Source: an uncultured Mediterraneibacter sp.
GTDB taxonomy: Bacteria > Bacillota > Clostridia > Lachnospirales > Lachnospiraceae
Length of the DNA: 64,000 nucleotides
Direction: 5' to 3'
NCBI RefSeq assembly: GCF_934309415.1
Contig: NZ_CAKRDI010000010.1
Span: 1-64,000, forward strand
Both the position numbers and the translations under genes were made by a program. Shown piece after piece: positions 37,501 through 46,803 of the stretch. The notes under the pieces were generated by a model. It saw only the letters and a program-made list of their open reading frames with translations. It ran no database searches and was not told the DNA's origin. Numbering within the stretch: the stretch's first letter is position 1; the number at the start of each line of letters is the position of its first letter.

Positions 37501-37917
37501 CTTTGTCTCACGCAGTACTTCCGGTCGTGGAAGTCCATCCAGAAATGCATCCATCGTTGTAAACACTGTAACCGGATCTCCCGGCTGCTTTTCAACCAGA
37601 GCACGCAGTACTTCCATTCGTTTTCCCGTCAGAACCGCTCCTTTGATATTGGCATGATAAAAGAGCAGATCCTTCGCCGGATACAGATAGACATTTTCCT
37701 CCAGAATCCGATATTCTTCGTACGCCTGTTTTGCCTTTTCCTCACTGGAAAAAACGATGACTCTGTATTCAAAGCCATCGCCAAGTGCATATGCCAGATG
37801 TGTTTTCTGAGAATTCACACAACCTGTGATCTGCAGAATTCCCACACCTTTTCCTCGTTCCTGCATCAGTTGCTGATATTCCGCAAGTTCTGTCAGCGGT
37901 TCCAAAAAAGCCTGCAT
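34528..37917 (-). CDS. mfd: Transcription-repair coupling factor Mfd
   Basis: 1129 residues: UvrB-like N-terminal domains, RNA-polymerase-interaction domain (about 460-530, [20 protein letters not shown]), RecG-like translocase with Walker [34 protein letters not shown] and the C-terminal autoinhibitory domain. Removes stalled RNA polymerase and recruits UvrA. The last 14 residues ([14 protein letters not shown]) and the stop are encoded by the inserted repeat elements, not by mfd itself. Starts one base after pth. Confidence 0.97.
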   Translation of the reverse strand: MQAFLEPLTELAEYQQLMQERGKGVGILQITGCVNSQKTHLAYALGDGFEYRVIVFSSEEKAKQAYEEYRILEENVYLYPAKDLLFYHANIKGAVLTGKRMEVLRALVEKQPGDPVTVFTTMDAFLDGLPRPEVLRETKLQIRTGDTLDFQKLQRELSELGYARESQIEGPGQFAVRGGILDLFPLTEEVPVRIELWGDEVDSIRSFDVESQRSIENLESAVIYPASENWTKETDTVSFLNYFPKEKSLVFLDEPVRLLEASKIVEQEYFHSLENREDAGLTEEETEIRVFQTNEITGMLNTCHCIGFTTLETKCGEFKVRGVYNIQAAGVNPYNNSFELLTRDLKRLKRNGYRVVLVSGSRTRARRLAEDLRDYDLSSFYSEDMERKVNPGEILVTYGYVAEGYEYPMLKFTVISESDIFGKKKKKKRRKVYEGQKIHEFTELKPGDYVVHESHGLGIYQGIEKIEVDKVTRDYMKISYADGGVLYILATQMDLIQKYAGADAKKPKLNKLGTAQWSKTKSQVKKAVQVIAEDLVELYATRQQSEGFVYGPDTVWQREFEEMFPFEETEDQLHAIADTKKDMESTKIMDRLICGDVGYGKTEVAIRAAFKAVQEGKQVVYLVPTTILAQQHYNTFVQRLKDFPVRIDLLCRFRTSTQQKKTVEDLKKGLVDIVIGTHRVLSKDVAYKDLGLLIIDEEQRFGVTHKEKIKKLRENIDVLTLTATPIPRTLHMSLIGIRDMSVLEEAPMDRMPIQTYVMEYNDEMIREAIERELSRGGQVYYVYNRVEDIADVAGRIQKLVPEANVTFAHGQMNERQLEDIMYDFINGETDVLVSTTIIETGLDIPNANTMIIQDADRFGLSQLYQLRGRVGRSNRMAYAFLLYRRDKLLKEVAEKRLAAIREFTDLGSGIKIAMRDLEIRGAGNLLGEAQSGHMAAVGYDLYCKMLNEAVKELKGEKEVEHFTTTIDINVDAFIPESYIRNEYQKLDIYKRIAAIETEEEMDDMTEELIDRFGDIPKKVQQLLHVAALKSLAHSAYVTAVEQKGQDYKFTLYEKAKLDPQKIPGLLQSYGNKLIFKMEEPPYFLYQKRGRSGKETGEDVLQLLRKILEDIAGLRLVTAQTRANHVTVHR

Positions 37918-37918
37918 A

Positions 37919-38497
37919 TTATTCTTCCTTCTTCTTCCGGTTATATTCGTTCATTGCACCGTTTATATCTCCGGAAAGGATCATCTCCACTGCATTTACA
38001 GCCTGATCATATCCTTCATCCATCAATACCTGTTCTTCTTTTGAGAAATGTCCGAGTACATAATCAGCCAGATCATATTTGGAAGGTTTCTCTCCCACTC
38101 CCACTTTAATCCGCGGAAATACCTGGCTTCCCAGATGTGCAATGATATTTTTAATTCCATTATGTCCGCCCGCACTTCCTTTGGTGCGGATTCTTAATTT
38201 TCCTACGTCCAGACTGATATCATCATAAATGACCAGAAGTTCTGTCTCCGGGTCTACCTTATAGTAATCCACAATGCTGCGGATACTCTCTCCGCTCAGA
38301 TTCATATAAGTCTGCGGTTTCGCCAGGATCACTTTTTGTCCTGCGATCACACCTTTTCCAATCAGTGCCAGATGTTTCTTTGTCTCCACATCTATATTAT
38401 ATCTGTCTGCCAGCCTGTCTATAACATCAAATCCAACATTATGTCTTGTTCCTTCGTATTCTTTTGTCGGATTTCCAAGTCCTGCTATGATAAACAT
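37919..38497 (-). CDS. pth: Peptidyl-tRNA hydrolase
   Basis: 192 residues from ATG 38497, which begins MFIIAGLGNPTKEYEGTRHNVGFDVID, the Pth start with catalytic H20 in TRHNVGF; a start at 38656 would add unrelated residues. KPQTYMNLSGES and GSAGGHNGIKNI are also diagnostic. Frees tRNA from dropped peptidyl-tRNA. Followed by mfd after one base. Confidence 0.95.
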   Translation of the reverse strand: MFIIAGLGNPTKEYEGTRHNVGFDVIDRLADRYNIDVETKKHLALIGKGVIAGQKVILAKPQTYMNLSGESIRSIVDYYKVDPETELLVIYDDISLDVGKLRIRTKGSAGGHNGIKNIIAHLGSQVFPRIKVGVGEKPSKYDLADYVLGHFSKEEQVLMDEGYDQAVNAVEMILSGDINGAMNEYNRKKKEE

Positions 38498-38647
38498 ATT
38501 CTTTTCCTCTTTTCTTACTTTTAAACACCCACTATTGTACTCTATGCTCTTATATTTGTCACGTAGAAATCGATGAATAAAATGCATTTCAGCTTCATAC
38601 ACTTTACTAAAACAGCCGGGAACTGAATGCGTTGCTGAATGTTGCTG

Positions 38648-38680
38648 AACTGCCATTCACAGTATCCAGTGAGCAGTAAC
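38648..38680. repeat. Degenerate solitary hairpin of the element family
   Basis: CCATTCACAG...GAGCAGTAAC between pth and the plus-strand FMN-binding-like gene. Confidence 0.45.
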
Positions 38681-38729
38681 ATTACGGAACTGTTCTTTAC
38701 ATCCGCCACTGTAAACGGGAGGTTATTCT

Positions 38730-39164
38730 ATGGGTTCTAAGACAAAGATCATTGTACTGCATATGAAAGAGATCATCTATACTGCTGTGTTTGCCGCACT
38801 TGGTATACTTCTGATCTTTCTACTTGTTTTTATGTTTCGACCGGGCAGCAAAGCGGAAGTAAAAGAAACCAGAATGCAATACACCCCTGGCATCTATACT
38901 TCTTCTCTCACATTGAATAATACCAATCTGGAAGTAGAAGTTACGGTCGATGAATCTCATATTACAGGGATCCGTTTCTCCAATCTGGATGAAACAGTAA
39001 CAACTATGTACCCTTTGATCCAGCCTGCCATCGAAAATCTCTCCGAGCAGATCTGTGCGACCCAGTCACTGGATGACCTTTCTCTCCCGGATGACACACC
39101 GTACACTTCCCGAATGATCCTCGATGCGGTTCGGACAGCAGTTGAAAAAGCCGCAGTCAATTAA
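38730..39164 (+). CDS. Membrane-anchored FMN-binding-like protein
   Basis: 144 residues: one membrane segment (about 14-36), then a domain resembling the FMN_bind fold (YTPGIYTSSLTLNNTNLEVEV, DESHITGIRF, LSEQICATQSLDDLSL, DTPYTSRMILDAVRTAVEKA). In flavinylated proteins the SGATxTS motif carries the FMN threonine; here the matching stretch is DDTPYTS and the acceptor position aligns with proline, so covalent FMN is unlikely. GGGAGG site 8 bases upstream. Function unknown. Confidence 0.55.
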   Translation: MGSKTKIIVLHMKEIIYTAVFAALGILLIFLLVFMFRPGSKAEVKETRMQYTPGIYTSSLTLNNTNLEVEVTVDESHITGIRFSNLDETVTTMYPLIQPAIENLSEQICATQSLDDLSLPDDTPYTSRMILDAVRTAVEKAAVN

Positions 39165-39182
39165 CACTGCGGCCTTTTCTTT
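39150..39182 (+). terminator. Terminator overlapping the end of the FMN-binding-like gene
   Basis: GCCGCAGT/ACTGCGGC stem with CTTTTCTTTT behind; the stop codon is in the loop. Confidence 0.85.
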
Positions 39183-39222
39183 TAAAACATTTCTTCTTAA
39201 ATTTTCGTCCTGGGTAGTCTGC

Positions 39223-39255
39223 ATTACCGTTCACAGTTTCCCTGTAAACAGCAGC
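39223..39255. repeat. Degenerate 33-bp hairpin of the element family
   Basis: ATTACCGTTCACAG...CTGTAAACAGCAGC in the convergent gap; no flanking repeat. Confidence 0.55.
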
Positions 39256-39361
39256 TTATCGATGAATCTGTCTGATTCATCTGCTTTACCGTCTGGCTCT
39301 TCTATTCCATTCAGATCCAGACATTTTATGTTACTTTTACTTTCTGATTTTTTATCGGTCA

Positions 39362-39625
39362 CTAACCTTCTACAATCAGATATGTTCCGTCCGGAAGTGC
39401 GAAGACTTCGGATGCATCTTCCAGTTCTTCTTCTGTCATATGATCCACATCTGCTCCGCTTTCTTCAAAATATTCTCTCACTTCATCCAGAGATTCCACT
39501 ACAACTGCCATGCAGTCCTCAAGAAATGCCTCTGCCTCTTCCATTGTCTCTGCCACCGGCTCATCAAACAGACGGTCCTGCTGTTTGAGGAAAGTCAGAA
39601 GACACTCTTCACTGTAATCACCCAT
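39362..39625 (-). CDS. Small acidic protein of unknown function
   Basis: 87 residues, strongly acidic, mostly predicted helix (LLTFLKQQDRLFDE, AEAFLEDCMAVVVESLDEVREYF), ending FALPDGTYLIVEG. TAGGAGGAAA before the ATG supports expression. I do not recognise the family. Follows the HAD phosphatase by 12 bases and is probably co-transcribed. Confidence 0.6.
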   Translation of the reverse strand: MGDYSEECLLTFLKQQDRLFDEPVAETMEEAEAFLEDCMAVVVESLDEVREYFEESGADVDHMTEEELEDASEVFALPDGTYLIVEG

Positions 39626-39637
39626 TACTTTTTCCTC

Positions 39638-40291
39638 CTATTCTTTCACAATGTCAAGTATCTCATCTACTGAGTCTACAATGCAGTCAGCTCCGTCTTC
39701 TTCCAGAGCCGCTCTACCTCGAAATCCCCAGGACACAAGAATTGTTTTCATCCCTGCTGCGATTCCGGTCTCAAGGTCTACCTCTGAATCGCCAATATAT
39801 GCGGTCTCGGATGCATCTGCACCAAGTTCTTTTGCCATCTCAAGCGCTGCTGTCGGATCCGGTTTTCTCGGAACTCCTTCTTTCTGGCCCTGCACCAGAT
39901 CAAATACGCCTTCTCCAAATACTTCCTGCACAACCTTCACAGCCTGCTGATCTGGTTTGTTGGACAGTACCGCAAGTGCGATCCCCGCCTCTTTCATACT
40001 CTGAAGCATTCTCACAATTCCTTCATATGGTTCTACATGATATGTACAATTCTCATCAAAAATGCGTGCATATGTCTTCATTGCCTCTTCCAGGTGGAGT
40101 AACTGTTCATCTCCTCCCGCCTTCAGCGCGCTCTCTATCAGCACCCTTGCACCATTTCCAACAAATCTGCGGCACTGATCTTTCGTGATCTCCGGCATAC
40201 CAATCTCCCGCATCGTAGCGTTCGTCGAATATTCAAGAGAATCCAATGTACTTGTCAGCGTTCCGTCCAAGTCAAAAATACAAGCTTTCAT
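39638..40291 (-). CDS. HAD-superfamily phosphatase (phosphoglycolate phosphatase-like)
   Basis: 217 residues. Motif I FDLDGTLTST (residues 5-14), motif II LSNKPD, motif III lysine in PRKPDP and motif IV YIGDSEVDLETG; helical cap subclass I between. Same layout as Gph/PpaX. The substrate may be phosphoglycolate or pyrophosphate. Confidence 0.88.
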   Translation of the reverse strand: MKACIFDLDGTLTSTLDSLEYSTNATMREIGMPEITKDQCRRFVGNGARVLIESALKAGGDEQLLHLEEAMKTYARIFDENCTYHVEPYEGIVRMLQSMKEAGIALAVLSNKPDQQAVKVVQEVFGEGVFDLVQGQKEGVPRKPDPTAALEMAKELGADASETAYIGDSEVDLETGIAAGMKTILVSWGFRGRAALEEDGADCIVDSVDEILDIVKE

Positions 40292-40469
40292 GTTCCGCTG
40301 CCTCCCTGTTTTTCTCTGTATCGATTTTCTTTATATCTGTTAAAAGACTATTTCTGTAAATAGAATCATGAACTCGAATCTGTCCATGCACTTTCTTATT
40401 TCATAATAGTATGATACTGATAAAAAAACAAGTATTGACAGAAATATTTTATTTTCTTAATATATTTAG

Positions 40470-40612
40470 GTTACTGTTCACAGCATAGTTGTAAACAGTA
40501 ACGTATCTCGCCATTTAGAATCGCCTTTGGCGATGGGCGAGATACATTCAAGACAATACGTGCATCCTCCATGCCAATCAGCGGAGTGATTGACATGGGA
40601 ATGAGCAGTAAC
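40470..40612 (+). repeat. Full-length 143-bp element
   Basis: Same three-hairpin layout; compensatory changes relative to the copy at 32079 (GTATCTCGCC/GGCGAGATAC, ATCGCC/GGCGAT). Lies 34 bases behind sigG in a 354-base gap. No flanking duplication. Confidence 0.92.
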
Positions 40613-40645
40613 CAGGTCATATCTTAAAAATGTTTTCTGCAAAAT

Positions 40646-41428
40646 TTAAGCTCCCATCAGATACTGCCGCATGGTCTTCAGAGCATTTTTTTCAAGCCGG
40701 CTTACCTGTGCCTGAGAAATACCGATCTGATCTGCTACTTCCATCTGCGTTTTTCCGTCAAAGAATCTCAGGCTGATGATCTGGCGTTCCCGTTCGTTCA
40801 GGCGCTCCATGGCTGCTTCCAGAGACAGTTCTTCTACCCAGTTTTCTTCCCGGTTCTTTTTATCGCTGACCTGATCCATGACATACAGGGCATCCCCTCC
40901 GTCATTGTACACCGGTTCATGCAGACTCATCGGTGTCTGTACTGCATCCAGGGCATAGACAACCTCCTCTTTCGGAATTCCGATTTCTTCTGCGATTTCC
41001 TGCATGGTCGGTTCTTTCATATAACGCCGCAGATAGCCTTCTTTGGCGTAGATTGCCTTATAAGCCGTATCTCTCAGCGAACGGCTCACCCGGATGCTGC
41101 TGTTGTCTCTCAGATAACGCCGGATTTCTCCCACGATCATAGGAACAGCATACGTCGAGAACTTCACCAGCCGGGACGGATCAAAGTTGTCCACCGCCTT
41201 CATCAGACCTACACATCCGATCTGAAACAGATCATCCGCATTCTCATTGCTGCTGTCAAATCTGCGGATCACGCTCAACACCAATCGCAAATTTCCTCTG
41301 ATGTACTCTTCTCTGGCCGCTTCATCTCCCGCCTGAATGCGCCGAAAAAGCTCCTCCTTCTCATCTTCTTTGAGAAGCGGGAGCTTTGACGTATTCACTC
41401 CGCACAGTTCCACCTTGCTTACCATCAT
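40646..41428 (-). CDS. sigG: Forespore sigma factor SigG
   Basis: 260 residues, same length as Bacillus SigG and beginning VSKVELCGVNTSKLPLL, a SigG hallmark. Region 2 GNLRLVLSVIRRF, DDLFQIGCVGLMKAVDNFD, KFSTYAVPMIVGEIRRYLRD; region 4 with ERERQIISLRFF and GISQAQVSRLEK. Directs late forespore transcription. AGGAGGATT 9 bases upstream. As in many Clostridia it lies close to sigE, though here a beta-CASP gene is between. Confidence 0.96.
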   Translation of the reverse strand: MMVSKVELCGVNTSKLPLLKEDEKEELFRRIQAGDEAAREEYIRGNLRLVLSVIRRFDSSNENADDLFQIGCVGLMKAVDNFDPSRLVKFSTYAVPMIVGEIRRYLRDNSSIRVSRSLRDTAYKAIYAKEGYLRRYMKEPTMQEIAEEIGIPKEEVVYALDAVQTPMSLHEPVYNDGGDALYVMDQVSDKKNREENWVEELSLEAAMERLNERERQIISLRFFDGKTQMEVADQIGISQAQVSRLEKNALKTMRQYLMGA

Positions 41429-41577
41429 TTCAGAATCCTCCTAAGTCTGTTTCTACTTAAGAGGATTCTCCATCTGACAGAAAGATATTCTGTGCTTGAT
41501 TAAATTTAATAAACTTTCAGACCTTGACAAAATTGCCAGTGTCTGTATATCTCAACTATAAACAGCGATGATCAGTC

Positions 41578-41610
41578 ATTACTGTTCACAGATAACCTGC
41601 AAACAGTAAC
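41578..41610. repeat. 33-bp solitary hairpin two bases behind the beta-CASP stop, with target duplication
   Basis: ATTACTGTTCACAG...CTGCAAACAGTAAC. Flanks GATCAGTC (41570-41577) and GCTCAGTC (41611-41618) match at 7 of 8. Confidence 0.88.
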
Positions 41611-41612
41611 GC

Positions 41613-43217
41613 TCAGTCATCCCACTTATCTGCCAGATTATTGATCTGCGACTCAAATTTCGCTTTGTCTTTATTTGACAGACCTTCGTGGCTGTAAATA
41701 ACATCCAGCAGTCTCTTTCCTGCTGCAACCAGACGATCAAATGCTGTGTCTGCCTTACGCTGTGCCGGCTTCTTCGCTTTCACCGGGATTTTTACACCTT
41801 CACTTAGGATCTCATTCTTCAGCAGATCCACCTCAGCACACGGATACGGTGCAAATGCAGGATATCCATAAGTCTCTTCTACTGTCTTTGCAAATTCATC
41901 CGTCACGGTATCCTCACCATGTACGACAAACACATGCTCGATTGGTGTATTGAAGCCTCCCAGCCATGCGAGCAGGCCATTACGGTCCGCATGACCACTG
42001 ACTCCATGCAGACTTTCAATGTGTGCGTGCACTTCGATCGGCTCACCGAAAAGTCTGACATTCTTTTCACCTTCGATCAATCTGCGTCCCAGCGTTCCGT
42101 TTGCCTGATATCCCACGAAGAGGATCGTACATTCCGGTCTCCACAGATTGTGTTTCAGATGATGACGGATACGGCCTGCATCACACATTCCTGACGCTGA
42201 AATAATCACTTTCGGTTTCTCGATGAAATTGATCATCTTGGAATCTTCGCTGGATGTCGCTGTATGAAGTCCCGGGAATACAAGTGGATTGATTCCTGCA
42301 TTGACCAGCGCCAGCGCCTCTTCGTCAAAGCATTCTCTCATATTCTTTGTGAAAATCTTGGTCGCCTCAATCGCAAGCGGACTGTCCAGATATACCTCAA
42401 AATCCGGATACTCACTCAAAAGGCCTTTCTCCTTGATCTCACGGATAAAATACAGCATCTCCTGTGTTCTTCCAACTGCAAAGGAAGGAATTACCACATT
42501 TCCGTTCCGGTCAAATGTCTCTTTCAGGATCCGTGTAAATTCTCCGATATAATCCGGTTTTTCCTGTGTATGGACACGATTTCCATAGGTTGATTCCATT
42601 ACAACATAATCTGCGTGTTCTGTATAAACCGGATCTTTGATGATCGGCTGGTCAAGATTCCCCACATCTCCTGAGAACACGATCTTCTTCGTCACATCGC
42701 CCTCTGTCACCCACACTTCAATGCTGGCTGATCCGAGCAGATGTCCCACATCCGTAAACCGGATCTGAACGCCGTCACAAATCGTGATTCTTTCTCCATA
42801 CTGGCACGGAACAAGCAGTTCGATCGCATCCAGTGCATCCTGCATTACATAGACCGGCTCGTATTCCGGCTGGCCGGCACGTTTTCCTTTTCTGTTTCTC
42901 CATTCTGCCTCGAATTCCTGAATGTGTGCACTGTCACGCAGCATAATATCACACAGGTCTGCTGTTGCGTATGTAGTGAAAATTTGACCTTTAAATCCTT
43001 CTTTCGCAAGCTTTGGAAGCATTCCTGAATGATCGATATGCGCGTGTGTCAGGAATACATAATCCACTTCACTGGCCGAAACCGGCAGTCCCGGATTCTC
43101 GTACAGATCCGGTCCCTGCTCCATACCACAATCTACCAGAATATTCTTTCCTACAGCCTGCAGAAAATGACAGCTCCCTGTAACTTCATGGGCCGCTCCT
43201 ACAAAAGTAAGTTTCAT
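41613..43217 (-). CDS. Beta-CASP metallo-beta-lactamase-fold hydrolase
   Basis: 534 residues. Metal motif HAHIDHSG, beta-CASP insert, then the RMMBL end (KVIISASGMCDAGRIRHHL, HIESLHGVSGHADRNGL). Family members are mostly RNA nucleases (CPSF-73/YSH1-like); the bacterial branch has no firm substrate. The C-terminus (residues about 485-534) adds a K/R-rich helical tail. Confidence 0.88.
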   Translation of the reverse strand: MKLTFVGAAHEVTGSCHFLQAVGKNILVDCGMEQGPDLYENPGLPVSASEVDYVFLTHAHIDHSGMLPKLAKEGFKGQIFTTYATADLCDIMLRDSAHIQEFEAEWRNRKGKRAGQPEYEPVYVMQDALDAIELLVPCQYGERITICDGVQIRFTDVGHLLGSASIEVWVTEGDVTKKIVFSGDVGNLDQPIIKDPVYTEHADYVVMESTYGNRVHTQEKPDYIGEFTRILKETFDRNGNVVIPSFAVGRTQEMLYFIREIKEKGLLSEYPDFEVYLDSPLAIEATKIFTKNMRECFDEEALALVNAGINPLVFPGLHTATSSEDSKMINFIEKPKVIISASGMCDAGRIRHHLKHNLWRPECTILFVGYQANGTLGRRLIEGEKNVRLFGEPIEVHAHIESLHGVSGHADRNGLLAWLGGFNTPIEHVFVVHGEDTVTDEFAKTVEETYGYPAFAPYPCAEVDLLKNEILSEGVKIPVKAKKPAQRKADTAFDRLVAAGKRLLDVIYSHEGLSNKDKAKFESQINNLADKWDD

Positions 43218-43288
43218 AAGTCCACCAACCCTTCCGCTTTTTCTTTTATTGTATCACCATCCAAGAAAATATACACTATGTTTATTTA

Positions 43289-44029
43289 TTAAATTTTTGA
43301 TAACATTTCTCTCCTGAGCCGAAGCATGATCTTTTTCTCCAGACGGGAGATATAAGACTGAGAAATACCCAGCAGATCTGCCACTTCTTTCTGTGTCATT
43401 TCCTTTCCCTCCGGGTGATCCAGACCGAATCGCATCCGGATGATCATCTTTTCCCGTCCGGATAATTTATTCAGCGCGCGGATCAGAACTTTTCTCTCTG
43501 CTTCGTCCTCCAGATCCCGGTAGATCGTATCTTCCTCGGTTCCCAGAATGTCCGACAGCAGCAGCTCATTTCCATCCCAGTCTACATTTAGCGGCTCATC
43601 GATCGAAACTTCCAGTCTGGTCTTACTGTTCCTCCTCAGATACATCAGGATTTCATTTTCGATGCATCTGGAAGCATAAGTAGCCAGCTTGATTTTCTTT
43701 GTCGGATTAAAAGTATTGATCGCTTTGATCAAGCCGATGGTTCCAATCGAGATCAAATCTTCCACTCCCACTCCCGTGTTATCAAATTTTTTTGCTATGT
43801 AAACAACCAGACGCAGATTGTGCTCGATCAGCATCTTTTTGGCTTTTTCATCATGTTCTGTTCCCAGATAATGAATCACTTCCTTCTCCCGTTCCCCCTC
43901 CAGCGGTGGCGGAAGCACCTCTGTCCCCCCGATGTAATGCACTTCTCTCTGATTTCCAAAAAAAATCGTCTTAAGGTCCGGAACTACCTTCAGTTTAAAC
44001 TGCTGTGGTACAGCTACTTTTACAACCAT
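43289..44029 (-). CDS. sigE: Mother-cell sigma factor SigE (pro-form)
   Basis: 246 residues. N-terminal pro-sequence (about the first 28 residues, [14 protein letters not shown]) precedes region 2 ([35 protein letters not shown]) and region 4 ([30 protein letters not shown]). Needs cleavage by SpoIIGA, encoded just upstream (15 bases). Governs early mother-cell genes. Confidence 0.96.
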   Translation of the reverse strand: MVVKVAVPQQFKLKVVPDLKTIFFGNQREVHYIGGTEVLPPPLEGEREKEVIHYLGTEHDEKAKKMLIEHNLRLVVYIAKKFDNTGVGVEDLISIGTIGLIKAINTFNPTKKIKLATYASRCIENEILMYLRRNSKTRLEVSIDEPLNVDWDGNELLLSDILGTEEDTIYRDLEDEAERKVLIRALNKLSGREKMIIRMRFGLDHPEGKEMTQKEVADLLGISQSYISRLEKKIMLRLRREMLSKI

Positions 44030-44044
44030 TTTTCTGCCTCCTGC

Positions 44045-44965
44045 TCATTTTATATATTGCTGATTCAGAATCATCTGATATTCTTCTTCCGTTCCAAACG
44101 GTTCTTCACTGATTCCGATCAGTGGATGGTCCACCCACATTTCTTCCGTTCCAAACACACACATTTTTTCAATCCGGATCACTTTCATGATCCCCTTCCC
44201 GCTAATGCACTGGTAGGGGATATATCGAAATTTTTCCTTCTCTGTGTCTGCCCTGTCTTTTGTAGGATCTGCACTCACTTTGTTTTCCCTGTCGGCTCTT
44301 TCCGTATTTTCATTCATCTCGTGGCTGATCTTTTTGCGGATCAGCTCTTCCGCCCTATTTACTTTGTCAGGACCTTGTTCTGATGGTATCTGTCGGATTT
44401 TATCATAAATCTCACTGCGTACAATACTTACCGGATCTCCGGTCAGAAGATCCGTCAGACTGTTTCCTGTATCTGCCAATGCTCTGACGGATATCTTTTG
44501 TCCTTTTATGTAAAGCAGTACGTCCAGAATCTTTTTTCTTCTTTCAGCAAAACAGGTCAGCAGGTTCCACCCCTGCATCCAGATGTGCCAGCAGAACACT
44601 GCACATCCATAAAACAGACTGATTCCGCGAAGCCAGGAACGAAAGAGCTGCATCATTCCGCCCAGCACAATACTGCACAGATAAAGAAGCATAAATGCCT
44701 GTGCAAATTGTCTCCTGCTCCCGAATTTTAATCCTGCTGACAGCATCACCATGTTGATCACACAGTGAAAAAGGAACTGTTTAATCCCTGGTGGAATGGG
44801 CACTGCCATCACAATGCAGGTCAACAGACTTCCCACAGCCCCTCCCAGAAAAGAACGGGCTGCCGGCTGTCGAAGTGCAAGAATCTTTCGAATTGCAAGC
44901 AAAATCAGACTGTCCATCATGAAGTTTTCAAGAAACAACACGTCTATGTACAGCTTATAGTGCAT
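44045..44965 (-). CDS. spoIIGA: SpoIIGA, pro-SigE processing protease
   Basis: 306 residues: five membrane segments (about 1-135), then an aspartyl-protease half with ALADTGNSLTDLLTG, catalytic D165. Cleaves pro-SigE once triggered from the forespore. Upstream promoter carries a Spo0A box. Confidence 0.93.
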   Translation of the reverse strand: MHYKLYIDVLFLENFMMDSLILLAIRKILALRQPAARSFLGGAVGSLLTCIVMAVPIPPGIKQFLFHCVINMVMLSAGLKFGSRRQFAQAFMLLYLCSIVLGGMMQLFRSWLRGISLFYGCAVFCWHIWMQGWNLLTCFAERRKKILDVLLYIKGQKISVRALADTGNSLTDLLTGDPVSIVRSEIYDKIRQIPSEQGPDKVNRAEELIRKKISHEMNENTERADRENKVSADPTKDRADTEKEKFRYIPYQCISGKGIMKVIRIEKMCVFGTEEMWVDHPLIGISEEPFGTEEEYQMILNQQYIK

Positions 44966-45015
44966 GTTCCACCTTCCTTCATGATTTTTATGTAAATTTT
45001 CTTTACATCAGACTC

Positions 45016-45103
45016 AGTATAAAATAATCTTTGTGGGAATTTTGTCAGATACTGACAGAAAACCAGAAACATGTTTCGACAAATATGGGGAAATTCTTCG
45101 ACT
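45016..45103 (-). promoter_or_regulatory. spoIIG promoter with Spo0A boxes
   Basis: Minus strand: CTGACA about 45043-45048, 21-base spacer, TATACT (45016-45021), a long spacing like that of the Spo0A-driven Bacillus spoIIG promoter. Upstream lie a perfect 0A box TGTCGAA (45075-45081) and a near copy AGTCGAA (45097-45103), 22 bases apart. Confidence 0.6.
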
Positions 45104-45195
45104 TTTTCAGATATGATAAGAAAGATTTTATCTGAATAAGGGCAGTATCAAAAACTGCATCCATTAGCGACGCGACGTGCGCTGCCAGACATGCT

Positions 45196-45232
45196 CTAAA
45201 AAAAAGATGACCTGATTACTCAGATCATCTTT
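45196..45232 (-). terminator. Terminator of ftsZ
   Basis: AAAGATGATCTGA/TCAGGTCATCTTT stem, then eight T on the minus strand. Confidence 0.88.
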
Positions 45233-45293
45233 TACATACAGAGTCATTTACAAATCACTCTGCACATTTCTCTTTTTCAGAAATCAGCATTCC

Positions 45294-46469
45294 TTATTTC
45301 TTAAAGAAATCCGGAATCTTAATAGACTGTTCTCTTACATTGCTGGATGTTGTTCTCGGCTGTAATGTCGGAACTGTACCCCCCTGCGGTCTTGCAGCAG
45401 CTGTTCTTCTCTCCGGATCGACAGAAGCTCTTGCATAAGCCTCTCCATTAGAAGGGAGAACGGAACCAACTTTCTGCTGTCCTTCCAGTCTTGCTTTCAG
45501 TTTAGATGCACTTCCGCCTACGTTATGTAAGCCTGTCGCAATAACTGTGATTGTACATTCGTCTGACTTAGTATCATCGTACATAGCACCAAAGATAATG
45601 CTTGCACTTTCTCCTGCCAGCTCCTGTACATAATCTGCTGCATCAGATGCATCCATAAGAGTGATATCTCCGGATACATTGACGATGACATTGGATGCAC
45701 CCTGGATTGTCGTCTCAAGCAACGGACTGGCAACAGCCTGTTTTACTGCCTCAAGTGCCTTGTCATCTCCACGTCCTGCACCGATACCAATGTGGGCGAT
45801 TCCCTTATCCTTCATAACTGTCTGGATATCTGCAAAGTCCAGGTTGATCAGTGATGGAACGTTGATCAGGTCTGTGATACCCTGAATACCCTGCTGAAGA
45901 ACTTCATCTGCTTTCTTCAGAGCTTCCGGCATTGTTGTACGTCTGTCAACAACCTCAAGAAGTTTGTCATTCGGGATCACGATGATTGTGTCTACATTTT
46001 CTTTTAACTTATCAATACCATTGATGGCATTCTGCATTCTTGTCTTGGATTCAAAACGGAACGGTTTTGTAACAACACCGACTGTCAGTGCTCCCTGTTC
46101 TTTTGCAATACGTGCAATAACAGGTGCTGCTCCTGTACCGGTTCCACCACCCATTCCACAAGTAACAAAGACCATATCAGCGCCTTTCAGTGCAGCCTGA
46201 ATTTCTTCTGAACTTTCTTCAGCAGCTTTCTCCCCTACTTCCGGCTGTGCACCTGCACCAAGTCCTTTTGTAAGCTTCTCACCGATCTGCATTAATGTCG
46301 GTGCCTTACAGAGCTGTAATGCCTGTTTATCTGTATTTACAGCGATAAATTCTACACCAGCGATCTGCTCATCGATCATTCGGTTCACAGCGTTGTTACC
46401 GCCTCCACCTACTCCGACAACAATTATTCTTGCAGCCGCTTCTGATTCATTGGTTTTAATTTCTAACAA
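45294..46469 (-). CDS. ftsZ: Cell division GTPase FtsZ
   Basis: 391 residues: GTP-binding [11 protein letters not shown], nucleotide loop [15 protein letters not shown]7 loop NLDFADI and the C-terminal peptide IKIPDFFKK that binds partners such as SepF/FtsA. TTG start (46467-46469) behind AAAGGAGG. Last gene of the dcw cluster. Confidence 0.98.
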   Translation of the reverse strand: MLEIKTNESEAAARIIVVGVGGGGNNAVNRMIDEQIAGVEFIAVNTDKQALQLCKAPTLMQIGEKLTKGLGAGAQPEVGEKAAEESSEEIQAALKGADMVFVTCGMGGGTGTGAAPVIARIAKEQGALTVGVVTKPFRFESKTRMQNAINGIDKLKENVDTIIVIPNDKLLEVVDRRTTMPEALKKADEVLQQGIQGITDLINVPSLINLDFADIQTVMKDKGIAHIGIGAGRGDDKALEAVKQAVASPLLETTIQGASNVIVNVSGDITLMDASDAADYVQELAGESASIIFGAMYDDTKSDECTITVIATGLHNVGGSASKLKARLEGQQKVGSVLPSNGEAYARASVDPERRTAAARPQGGTVPTLQPRTTSSNVREQSIKIPDFFKK

Positions 46470-46648
46470 GAGTATTTCCTCCTTTGTCGTCTCATTAATC
46501 TTATATACATCCCTAATTTTAATTGAACGCTACAATTCAATAAGTATATAATAAAGTCTTTTTGACAAATAATCAATAGATTTTTTCTTTATTTTTCTTT
46601 TTTTCTAAATGAATGTTGGTTCTTCCACATCTGAGGTTCTTTCACAGC

Positions 46649-46719
46649 GTTACTGTTCACAACATAGCTGCAAACAGTAACGCATCTCGCCATTCAGAAT
46701 CGTCTGCATTCAGAATCTG
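46649..46719 (+). repeat. Truncated copy of the 143-bp element
   Basis: First hairpin and part of the second stem-loop, then a duplicated CATTCAGAATC instead of the closing arm. In the 334-base gap between divIB and ftsZ. Confidence 0.75.
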
Positions 46720-46803
46720 GTTTTCCGGCCTTATTGTTCCTGCAATTTCCCCTTTCCTGCTTCACTGAATAAAGAGGAAAGTGTATTTAAACTGTCAGAA
46801 AGA

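Noticed and set aside
40292..40645. Small gene in the 354-base gap behind sigG
   Set aside because: Only the 143-bp element and AT-rich sequence; no frame with a ribosome site.
41429..41520. SigF-type promoter in front of sigG
   Set aside because: GAATA-N14-GGAGAATCC resembles the consensus but misses two -10 positions; too weak to list.
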